A DNA stretch of 5,825 nt. Source: an uncultured Pseudomonadota bacterium (GTDB taxonomy: Bacteria > Pseudomonadota > Gammaproteobacteria > Burkholderiales > Methylophilaceae). A program made the position numbers and the translations under genes. Below are positions 1 through 5,720 of the stretch, one piece after another; the stretch's first letter is position 1, and each line of letters starts with the position of its first letter. The stretch lies in assembly GCA_903854305.1 (NCBI GenBank), contig CAINWC010000255.1, forward strand, positions 1 through 5,825, given 5' to 3'. A model generated the notes under the pieces. The model searched no databases. It was not told where the DNA came from and was given only the letters and a program-made list of their open reading frames with translations.

Positions 1-217
1 TTATAAAGCCTAAACGATCACAATTTAAGTGCATTTGTAAAAAAACTTTAATTTAGGCACAATTTTTGCTAATAATTTAACCGTCCAATTTTGACGGGCA
101 TATTTATGCTGGTTCATTTCACACTAAAAACTAAATTTTTATCTTTTTTCGTCCTATCGCCAGTAGATGTGAAACAATAAGGAACAATAAAAATTTACAT
201 TACATTTTAGATCAATC
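1..217 (+). promoter_or_regulatory. AT-rich non-coding leader upstream of the antiporter gene
   Basis: All frames are broken by stops and I see no gene here. Several small signals are visible. There is a 7-bp inverted repeat GCCTAAA (8-14) / TTTAGGC (52-58), and an 8-bp direct repeat CACAATTT (19-26 and 58-65). Two dyads lie back to back at 81-109. A tandem decamer sits at 171-180 and 181-190 (RRAACAATAA), and ACATT is doubled at 197-206. The best sigma70-like pair I can find is TTGTAA (35-40) and CACAAT (58-63), 17 nt apart with 4/6 matches each, which is weak. The region presumably carries the promoter and 5' leader of the gene at 218, but no single site can be assigned with confidence. Confidence 0.4.
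81..109. repeat. Two abutting short dyads, possible operator
   Basis: CCGTC (81-85) and GACGG (93-97) form a perfect 5-bp inverted repeat around a 7-nt centre. It is followed immediately by GCATA (98-102) and TATGC (105-109) around TT. A TTGACG that resembles a -35 box (91-96) overlaps the first dyad, but no good -10 lies at the right distance. There is no T-tract after either stem, so an intrinsic terminator is unlikely. A binding site for a regulator of the downstream antiporter is possible, but arms this short can arise by chance. Confidence 0.3.
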
Positions 218-2203
218 ATGTTCCAAACTTTGCCATTAATTTTAATTCTACTTATTAGCTCTGTGCTTGCTGTGGCGTTGTTTCGCGCGTTTCAGTTGCC
301 TGCGATGCTGGCTTATTTCTTGGTAGGATTAGCGCTAGGCCCACATACTTTTGGATTATTGCCTGACACCAATGCAACCCGTGAGTTTGCTGAATTTGGC
401 ATCGTATTTTTAATGTTTAGTATTGGGTTAGAGTTTAGTTTGCCGCAGTTATACGCGATGCGAAAAAAAGTACTGGGCTTAGGTGGAGCGCAGGTGCTTA
501 TTACGCTTTTGGTTGTGATGGGCATTGCTAAGCTGACGGGCTTAGATTGGCCTGCAGCTTTTGTCATAGGCTCCGCTTTAGCGATGTCGTCTACGGCAAT
601 TGTTTCTAAAATATTAGCTGAACGCGTTGACTTAAACTCGCGTCATGGCCGCCTTAGCATAGGGGTGTTGCTGTTTCAAGATATTGCTGTGGTGCCTGTT
701 TTAGTGCTTATTCCTGCTTTAGGCGTGGCGGACGCTAATTTAACCATGGTGCTTGGTCTGGCTTTGTTAAAGGCTGCTGCCATGCTGTTATTTCTATTTA
801 CAATTGGAAAGTGGCTCATCAACCCGTGGTTCAACTTAGTAGCCAGTCAGCGCTCGCGTGAGTTGTTTGTGATGAATGTGCTCATGATCACCTTGCTATT
901 GGCGTTTGCTACAAAGTTAGCGGGCTTGTCTTATGCATTAGGTGCGTTTATTGCAGGGATGCTGATTTCAGAAACAAAATTTCGTTATCAGGTGGAATCT
1001 GATATTTCGCCGTTTCGCGACATTTTGCTCGGACTCTTTTTTATTAGCGTAGGCATGCTGCTTGATCTGCAACAAATCTTTAACAATATTGGCTTGGTGC
1101 TGTTGATTTTGGTCGGATTCATTTTATTCAAAGCGGCAATCGTGGCTTTGGTGGTTAGATTAGTGAAATACGAAACCGGCGTAGCGATTCGCACCGGCTT
1201 GATTTTGGCGCAAGCAGGCGAATTTAGCTTTGTGATTGTAGCGTTAGGTGTAGAGCAAAAGCTCATCACTGGGCCCGCATTACAGCTTATTCTCGCCGTT
1301 TCTTTACTTTCCATGGTCATTGCCCCCTTTCTTATTCAATACAATGGTCGCATCACAAGGCGGTTGGTGAGCAGTTACAGTCGCAATAGCGGCCAAGTGG
1401 TACAAGACATAGACGATGTTGGTAAGCACTTACATAACCATGTCATTATTTGCGGCTACGGGCGAAGCGGACAGTATTTAGGCAGATTTCTAAAAGAAGA
1501 AAATATTCCTTTTGTTGCACTGGATATTGACCCGGCGCGGGTGCTGGAAGCGGCGGCGGCAGGTGAAAATGTGATGTTTGGCGATGCGGCGCGTCGCGTC
1601 GTGTTGGAGGCGGCTGGCGGTGCGCGCGCTAAAGCATTAATTATTAGTTATGCCGATAATCGCGCCGCAATGAAGATTTTGCACATTGTGCAAGAGAGCT
1701 ATCCTCAACTGCCGGTGATTGTACGTACTGTAGACGATTCCAACATGGAAGCCTTGCGTGAAGCCGGCGCGGCCGAGGTGGTACCGGAGATTTTAGAGGG
1801 TAGCCTGATGCTGGCCTCGCATGCCCTTATGTTGCTGGGCGTGCCACTCAACAGGGTCGTCAAACGCATTCGTATCTTTCGTGAAGAGCGTTATAAGTTA
1901 TTTAGAGGTTATTTCCATGGTATTTCTGATGCTGAAGATGAAGACATAGAAAAACAACAGGTGCGGCTACATTCTGTGATTATTTCAGCGGGTACCTTTG
2001 CCATTGGCAAGCGCTTGGCTGATATACATTTAGAAAATTTCAATGTAGAAGTTAAATCCATCCGCCGCCCGAATTCGAACGGTACAGAGCCCACCAATGA
2101 AAGCCTGCTTGCTGAGGGCGATGTGATTGTGCTGCTTGGGCATCCTATAGGTTTGACCAATGCCCAAAATGCTTTGTTGATAGGCCGTGTGGCACTTAAA
2201 TAA
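218..2203 (+). CDS. KefB/KefC-type monovalent cation:proton antiporter with RCK (TrkA-N and TrkA-C) domains
   Basis: The 661-residue protein is predicted to be an inner-membrane CPA2-family exchanger moving K+ or Na+ against H+. Residues 1 to about 375 are a chain of hydrophobic segments with family motifs: FLMFSIGLEF (64-73), SSTAIVSK (124-131), LLFQD (151-155, with the conserved Asp155), ALGAFIAGML (240-249), LGLFFISVGM (271-280) and AQAGEFSFV (331-339). A cytoplasmic TrkA-N/RCK domain follows at about 407-525, with the Rossmann loop GYGRSG (413-418) and acidic residues at the end of strand 2 (Asp436, Asp438), which fits NAD(H) binding. FGDAARR (454-460) matches the family GDA motif. A TrkA-C-like domain spans about 583-655. 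The first is known from family membership; actual ion specificity is not visible. E. coli KefB/KefC lack this second RCK part, so glutathione gating should not be assumed, and no kefF/kefG ancillary gene is seen. The ATG at 218 is the first start after an in-frame stop at 188-190; it has no clear Shine-Dalgarno sequence. Confidence 0.93.
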   Translation: MFQTLPLILILLISSVLAVALFRAFQLPAMLAYFLVGLALGPHTFGLLPDTNATREFAEFGIVFLMFSIGLEFSLPQLYAMRKKVLGLGGAQVLITLLVVMGIAKLTGLDWPAAFVIGSALAMSSTAIVSKILAERVDLNSRHGRLSIGVLLFQDIAVVPVLVLIPALGVADANLTMVLGLALLKAAAMLLFLFTIGKWLINPWFNLVASQRSRELFVMNVLMITLLLAFATKLAGLSYALGAFIAGMLISETKFRYQVESDISPFRDILLGLFFISVGMLLDLQQIFNNIGLVLLILVGFILFKAAIVALVVRLVKYETGVAIRTGLILAQAGEFSFVIVALGVEQKLITGPALQLILAVSLLSMVIAPFLIQYNGRITRRLVSSYSRNSGQVVQDIDDVGKHLHNHVIICGYGRSGQYLGRFLKEENIPFVALDIDPARVLEAAAAGENVMFGDAARRVVLEAAGGARAKALIISYADNRAAMKILHIVQESYPQLPVIVRTVDDSNMEALREAGAAEVVPEILEGSLMLASHALMLLGVPLNRVVKRIRIFREERYKLFRGYFHGISDAEDEDIEKQQVRLHSVIISAGTFAIGKRLADIHLENFNVEVKSIRRPNSNGTEPTNESLLAEGDVIVLLGHPIGLTNAQNALLIGRVALK

Positions 2204-2233
2204 GTTTTAAGAAGCAAGTTTAGACAGTCAGTT

Positions 2234-2238
2234 GAAAG
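2234..2238 (+). promoter_or_regulatory. Weak ribosome binding site that favours ATG 2244
   Basis: GAAAG lies 5 nt before the ATG at 2244. A TTG at 2232 is in the same frame and would add four residues (MKVQ), but nothing like a Shine-Dalgarno precedes it. It would also push the FAD-binding strand away from its usual position a few residues from the N-terminus. The ATG at 2244 is therefore preferred. Confidence 0.45.
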
Positions 2239-2243
2239 TACAA

Positions 2244-3326
2244 ATGAAAAAACACGTAATGATTATCGGCGGCGGCATTGTTGGCTGCATGACCGCAATG
2301 GAATTAGTCAATCGTGGCTGCCGCGTCACTATTGTAGAACGCAACCAGATTGCCAGCCAAACCTCAGGCGAATCTTCTTGGGCTGGTGGCGGCATCATCT
2401 TTCCATTGCTGCCTTGGATGTATTCCGAACAAGTCAATGCGCTCACCAACAGCGGTGCAAATTTCTATCGTGAACTTAGTGATCGTTTGCAGCGTGAAAC
2501 AGGCGTAGATGCCAATTTTGAGCAATCAGGTTTTTTACTGCTACCAACGTTCGATACCGAAGCCGCGCAAACTTGGTGTGCCGCTAATCAAGTGCCAGTA
2601 CAAGCAGTAAAAGCCTCCGCATTCGGCGTGCAATCAATCAGTGGTGAAGATGCGCTTTGGTTACCAACTATCTGCCAAATTCGTCCGCCATACCTCATGC
2701 AAGCCATGCGTCAGTGGTTAGAACAAAACAACGTCACCATGCTGGAACATACGCAACTCATGCCACTGCAACAAACGGCTGTGTTAAGCGAGTGGCAAAC
2801 GGTTAGTGGTGAAACCTTAAGCGCAGATCAGTTTGTTGTCACCTCTGGCGCATGGAGCTTCGATTTACTTAAAGAAACTACGGCAAAGCTCAATATCAAA
2901 CCCATGCGCGGGCAGATTCTGCTTTATAAACCACAAAAAAATCTCGAACAAATGGTCTATCGAGAAGGCTTTTACATGATCCCGCGCCGTGATGGCTATT
3001 TGCTGGCCGGCAGTACACTGGAAGATGTTGGTTTTGAGGCCGCCGTGACACAAGCGGTGCGAGATGAAATTAGCGCAAAAGCAGAAGCGATTATGCCAGC
3101 GCTAAAAAATGAACCTATTGTCAATCATTGGAGCGGCCTGCGGCCTGGTACGCCAGAAAACTTACCTACTATTTCAGCGCATCCAACGATTGAAAACCTC
3201 TATCTGAATACAGGACATTTTAGATATGGTTTAACCATGGCACCAGCCAGTGCAAGGTTGGTAGCGGCCTTGATGTCAGGTGAAAAGCCTCCGATAGACG
3301 CTGCTGCTTATGCCTGTATAAGCTAG
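2244..3326 (+). CDS. thiO: FAD-dependent amine oxidase, glycine oxidase ThiO-like (DadA/DAO family)
   Basis: The protein has 360 residues, close to the usual size of ThiO. Glycine oxidase uses FAD and O2 to turn glycine into iminoacetate/glyoxylate, supplying dehydroglycine for the thiazole ring of thiamin; relatives act on sarcosine or D-amino acids. The N-terminal FAD-binding fold has VMIIGGGIVG (5-14) and Glu32 at the end of strand 2 to bind the ribose. The ThiO-like SSWAGGGI (44-51) follows. The substrate domain has YMIPRRDGYLLAGSTLE (244-260), then HWSGLRPGTP (295-304, Arg300) and GHFRYGLTMAPASA (324-337, Arg327). By family alignment from memory, Arg300 and Arg327 match the B. subtilis ThiO arginines R302 and R329, and Arg327 would hold the substrate carboxylate. 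It lies 40 nt after the antiporter stop and may share its transcript. No thiS or thiG is next to it, so a general amine oxidase remains possible; the family call is firm, the substrate is not. Confidence 0.85.
   Translation: MKKHVMIIGGGIVGCMTAMELVNRGCRVTIVERNQIASQTSGESSWAGGGIIFPLLPWMYSEQVNALTNSGANFYRELSDRLQRETGVDANFEQSGFLLLPTFDTEAAQTWCAANQVPVQAVKASAFGVQSISGEDALWLPTICQIRPPYLMQAMRQWLEQNNVTMLEHTQLMPLQQTAVLSEWQTVSGETLSADQFVVTSGAWSFDLLKETTAKLNIKPMRGQILLYKPQKNLEQMVYREGFYMIPRRDGYLLAGSTLEDVGFEAAVTQAVRDEISAKAEAIMPALKNEPIVNHWSGLRPGTPENLPTISAHPTIENLYLNTGHFRYGLTMAPASARLVAALMSGEKPPIDAAAYACIS
3306..3323. repeat. 6-bp inverted repeat over the last codons of the oxidase gene
   Basis: GCTTAT (3306-3311) and ATAAGC (3318-3323) pair around a 6-nt loop and end right at the TAG stop (3324-3326). 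No run of T follows, so it is not a canonical terminator. The right arm continues as ATAAGCT (3318-3324), a heptamer seen again in the next palindrome. Confidence 0.5.
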
Positions 3327-3348
3327 GTTCTGTTATACCGGGTCTTGA

Positions 3349-3384
3349 CGTGTGAACTGGGTGATGTCGTTCCTCAGTTCCACG
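3349..3384. repeat. 10-bp bulged inverted repeat in the convergent gap
   Basis: CGTG (3349-3352) pairs with CACG (3381-3384). After a single unpaired T (3353), GAACTG (3354-3359) pairs with CAGTTC (3375-3380). The loop is 15 nt. This is ten Watson-Crick pairs with one bulge, and the next palindrome begins on the next base. Neither strand shows a T-tract after the stem. It could act as a rho-assisted or RNA-stabilising 3' end for the converging genes, or be part of a repeated intergenic element. Confidence 0.6.
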
Positions 3385-3448
3385 AATAAGCTGGTGTGCG
3401 TGCAACTTGATCGCTTGCACATCATGTAAATTGCTTAACCAGCTTATT
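3385..3448. repeat. 11-bp perfect inverted repeat enclosing a second stem, overlapping the lipoprotein stop
   Basis: AATAAGCTGGT (3385-3395) is matched exactly by ACCAGCTTATT (3438-3448). Inside the 42-nt interval, GTGCAA (3400-3405) pairs with TTGCAC (3415-3420) around a 9-nt loop. On the minus strand the right arm contains the TAA stop of the small lipoprotein gene (3446-3444), so that mRNA would end in this fold. The shape fits a 3'-end structure for convergent genes. It also resembles a small palindromic intergenic repeat, but copy number cannot be judged from one window, and no flanking target-site duplication is seen. Confidence 0.65.
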
Positions 3449-3650
3449 TCCCTGCATCTGCTGGCGCATCTACACTCTCAGCTGTTTTCAACTGCTCAGC
3501 GGCAACCGCCGCAGCGCTATTAATATCATTGGTCGCTTTATCAATAATCTGTTTAGGAATGGCCCCTACCTCAGCTGAAGCTTGTTTTTGTTTGTCACAA
3601 GCCGTAAATGTCATGACGCATATTGCACAAACTAGTAATAATTTAAACAA
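3444..3650 (-). CDS. Small predicted lipoprotein of unknown function, TTG start
   Basis: This 68-residue protein belongs to no family I recognise. It opens with a short hydrophobic signal (residues 2-17) ending in a lipobox FTA-Cys18, so signal peptidase II should cut before Cys18 and leave a mature chain of 51 residues. The mature part is polar and alanine-rich; about 32-60 looks helical. Asp19 at position +2 would favour inner-membrane retention under the E. coli Lol rule, though Lys20 at +3 may weaken this and the rule may not hold here. The TTG start is chosen because AGGAG lies 6 nt before it, and the next in-frame ATG (Met13) would destroy the signal. It begins 39 nt after the moaC stop on the same strand, so co-transcription is likely, but no functional tie to molybdenum cofactor synthesis is evident. 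Confidence 0.72.
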   Translation of the reverse strand: MFKLLLVCAICVMTFTACDKQKQASAEVGAIPKQIIDKATNDINSAAAVAAEQLKTAESVDAPADAGK

Positions 3651-3656
3651 CTTATT

Positions 3657-3661
3657 CTCCT
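3657..3661 (-). promoter_or_regulatory. Strong Shine-Dalgarno that fixes the TTG start of the lipoprotein
   Basis: The minus strand reads AGGAG followed by AATAAG and then TTG, an ideal 6-nt spacer. It is the best ribosome binding site in the window and the main reason to accept a non-ATG start for this small gene. Confidence 0.75.
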
Positions 3662-3689
3662 AAATAGTTAGTTAAAGTAAGGTCGCAAC

Positions 3690-4190
3690 TTAGGCAGCAA
3701 CCCAGTCACCCGATTTACCACCATGTTTTTCTAGTAGTTTAATGTCGCTTATTTTCATGCCTCTATCAGCGGATTTGCACATATCGTAAATCGTGAGTAA
3801 GCCGATGCTTACAGCAGTCAGCGCTTCCATTTCTACACCTGTTTGTCCTGTGGTTTCGGTAGTGACGGTAATGGCAATCGAGGGAATCTTTTCGTCGATC
3901 TCAAACGTGACGGCTACTTTAGTGAGGTTGATGGGGTGGCAAAGTGGGATTAAATCAGGCGTGCGTTTAGAGCCTTGAATCGCGGCGATGCGGGCGATGC
4001 CAAGTACGTCACCTTTTTTAGCGTCGCCGTTTTTAATGAGTTGTAGTGTGGCAGGCTGCATGCTGATGATGCCGCTGGCAACTGCAATGCGCCTTGTATG
4101 GGCTTTGTCGCCTACATCTACTATGTGCGCTTGTCCGCTGTTATCAAAGTGGGTGAGTGTGTTGGTTGATGTTTTTGTCGTTGTATTCAT
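3690..4190 (-). CDS. moaC: Cyclic pyranopterin monophosphate synthase MoaC
   Basis: MoaC converts the 3',8-cyclo-GTP intermediate made by MoaA into cyclic pyranopterin monophosphate, the first stable precursor of molybdenum cofactor, in the cytosol. The 166-residue chain is close to the 161 of E. coli and matches it along the whole length with an 8-residue N-terminal offset. Visible motifs are LTHF (12-15), [20 protein letters not shown] (58-77), DLIPLCHPI (79-87), [20 protein letters not shown] (117-136) and GGKSGD (157-162). The catalytic residues known from E. coli (Lys51, Asp128, Lys131) correspond to Lys59, Asp136 and Lys139, so the enzyme should be active. The ATG at 4190 has no clear Shine-Dalgarno, but no other start fits. 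It is transcribed away from the M48 protease gene, and no moaA, moaD or moaE is in the window. Confidence 0.97.
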   Translation of the reverse strand: MNTTTKTSTNTLTHFDNSGQAHIVDVGDKAHTRRIAVASGIISMQPATLQLIKNGDAKKGDVLGIARIAAIQGSKRTPDLIPLCHPINLTKVAVTFEIDEKIPSIAITVTTETTGQTGVEMEALTAVSIGLLTIYDMCKSADRGMKISDIKLLEKHGGKSGDWVAA

Positions 4191-4270
4191 ACGCGTGTTT
4201 TGCCCAATTTTTTACTTTCTATTAACAAATCCTGCTGAACTAGAATCATAAAGCTATTATCATAATAACA
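4191..4270. promoter_or_regulatory. Divergent promoter region between moaC and the M48 protease gene
   Basis: This 80-nt AT-rich gap must hold the start signals for both divergent genes unless promoters lie inside the coding regions. On the plus strand TAGAAT (4241-4246) matches the -10 consensus at 5 of 6 positions and would give a leader of roughly 20 nt; the -35 position is poor. On the minus strand TATGAT (4250-4245) overlaps that box and is also 5 of 6, again without a convincing -35. Overlapping -10 elements would make the two promoters compete, but this rests on sequence alone. TATTA (4255-4259) and TAATA (4263-4267) form a small dyad around TCA just before the protease start. Confidence 0.4.
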
Positions 4271-5707
4271 ATGAAATTAAAGAATATTGTAATTGCAGTT
4301 TTATTGACAACAAATTTAGGGGCAAATGTCGCGAGGGCGAATGATTTGCCAGAACTAGGCGATGTTTCGCAAACAGTGCTTTCACCCTTGCAGGAGAAAG
4401 CCATTGCCGAACAGATTTTACGTGATGTTGCCGTTAGCAATGAAGTCGTACAAGACCCGGAAATTACCGCTTATTTGCAGGCTTTAGGCACCAGATTAGT
4501 TTCTAGCAGCCCTGACAGCCAATTAAAGTTTAACTTTTTTGTGGTGCAGGATAACTCAATCAACGCTTTTGCCATGCCAGGTGGCGTAGTGGGCGTGCAT
4601 ACGGGTTTGATTTTGGCGGCCAATAGTGAATCTGAATTAGCCAGTGTGTTGGGCCATGAAATAGGCCACGTTACACAACACCATTTGGCACGCATGCTGG
4701 CTTCGCAAAAATACGATACATTCAAAAATATCGCGGGTATTGCGCTGGCTTTATTAGTGGCGCGTGCCAACCCGCAGCTAGCCAGCGGTGCGCTCACTAC
4801 TGCATCTGCCGTTGGCGTGCAAAATCAGTTAGATTACACCCGCGAACATGAGCGCGAGGCTGACCGTATCGGCTTACAGATATTAGATAGCGGTGGTTTT
4901 GATGTGCGGGCGATGCCGGCTTTTTTTACCACATTACAGCGCGGTACGCGTTTTGCTGAAGGCGGCGCACCTAGCTTTTTACGCACTCACCCACTCACCA
5001 GCGAGCGTATTGCAGATGTGGCGAATAGAGTGGAGCAGATGCCATATAAGCAGGTGCCTGATAGTGTTGAGTTTAAATATGTGCGCGCTAAATTACTGGC
5101 AAACAATGGTGCGGTTGAAACTAACATTCAGGTGTTTGAGCAAAATATTAGCGAACATCGTTATACCAATGAGGCGGCAGAGCATTATGGTTTGGCCGTG
5201 GCTTATTTACGTAATAATGCTTTTTCTCAGGCTGAAAAAGAGATTGCATGGCTGAAAAAAAATGCACCGGTACATCCGATGATTGAAAATTTAAGCGCAC
5301 GTTTGCAAGTGGCTAAAAATAATCCGCAGCTAGCTGCCAGGCAATATGCAGCCGCTTTGAAGTTATTTCCGGATAACCGTGCTTTGATTTACGGATATGC
5401 AGATCACTTTTTGGCGATCAAACAGGCTGATAGCGCGATTCAGCTCGTTAAAGAAAAGTTAAGTTTGTATCCGGATGATGCGTTTTTTTACGATGCGCTG
5501 GCGAAAGCCTACACCATGCAAAATAAAGTATTACTTAGCCACCAAGCGCTTAGTGAAGCGTATTATAGAAAATATGACCTTGCGCGGTCTATTGAGCAAA
5601 TGGAGCTGGCGACTAAAGCGAATGATGGTGATTTTTACCAAAAATCAATTGTTGAAGCGCGCTTAAGAGAGCTTCGTCGCATGATGGGCGATGCTAAAAA
5701 AGGATGA
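4271..5707 (+). CDS. bepA: BepA/YfgC-like periplasmic M48 metalloprotease with C-terminal TPR-like repeats
   Basis: The 478-residue protein is near the 487 of E. coli BepA, which helps assemble or degrade outer-membrane proteins such as LptD in the periplasm. An N-terminal Sec signal peptide with ARA ending at residue 23 suggests cleavage before Asn24. The M48 domain covers about 65-255. The zinc site is HEIGH (129-133), with Glu130 catalytic and His129 and His133 as ligands, and Glu196 in the following EREAD (194-198) as the third. His240 in RTHPLTSERI (238-247) aligns with the BepA His246 that acts as a fourth, inhibitory ligand. NAFAMPGG (98-105) and LASVLGHE (123-130) are also typical. 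Residues from about 265 to 450 are alternating helices of the TPR kind, such as 354-392 and 400-447. It is divergent from moaC, and the next gene follows after 13 nt. I see no strong Shine-Dalgarno before the ATG, but the signal peptide supports this start. The M48 call is firm; orthology to BepA is likely. Confidence 0.93.
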   Translation: MKLKNIVIAVLLTTNLGANVARANDLPELGDVSQTVLSPLQEKAIAEQILRDVAVSNEVVQDPEITAYLQALGTRLVSSSPDSQLKFNFFVVQDNSINAFAMPGGVVGVHTGLILAANSESELASVLGHEIGHVTQHHLARMLASQKYDTFKNIAGIALALLVARANPQLASGALTTASAVGVQNQLDYTREHEREADRIGLQILDSGGFDVRAMPAFFTTLQRGTRFAEGGAPSFLRTHPLTSERIADVANRVEQMPYKQVPDSVEFKYVRAKLLANNGAVETNIQVFEQNISEHRYTNEAAEHYGLAVAYLRNNAFSQAEKEIAWLKKNAPVHPMIENLSARLQVAKNNPQLAARQYAAALKLFPDNRALIYGYADHFLAIKQADSAIQLVKEKLSLYPDDAFFYDALAKAYTMQNKVLLSHQALSEAYYRKYDLARSIEQMELATKANDGDFYQKSIVEARLRELRRMMGDAKKG

Positions 5708-5720
5708 TTGGATATAGATT

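Noticed and set aside
91..119. Sigma70 promoter using TTGACG at 91-96
   Set aside because: At 17 nt spacing the -10 position reads TCATTT, a poor match, and the TTGACG is explained by the adjoining dyad.
988..1320. Minus-strand open frame of 110 codons inside the antiporter gene
   Set aside because: The plus strand encodes conserved membrane motifs throughout; the antisense translation is low-complexity with no family features.
2195..2215. Terminator after the antiporter (CTTAAA / TTTAAG)
   Set aside because: The stem is short and almost all A-T with no T-tract, so read-through into the oxidase gene is more likely.
2232..2243. TTG start giving the oxidase four extra residues
   Set aside because: No Shine-Dalgarno precedes it, while the ATG at 2244 has GAAAG at 5 nt and puts the FAD-binding strand at the usual distance from the N-terminus.
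3220..3420. Minus-strand open frame of 66 codons across the oxidase end and the convergent gap
   Set aside because: It lies antisense to a well-supported gene for about half its length, runs through the palindromes and has no recognisable domain or ribosome site.
3385..3448. Integron attC-like recombination site
   Set aside because: The outer arms do not contain the RYYYAAC/GTTRRRY core pair, and no integrase or cassette-like gene is near.
3349..3448. Canonical intrinsic terminators
   Set aside because: The stems are good, but no run of T follows on either strand, so they are listed as inverted repeats with termination only a possibility.
4893..5255. Plus-strand open frame of 120 codons overlapping the protease gene in another frame
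   Set aside because: The protease frame is continuous with conserved M48 and TPR features; the alternative is Cys/Leu-rich with no motif or ribosome site.
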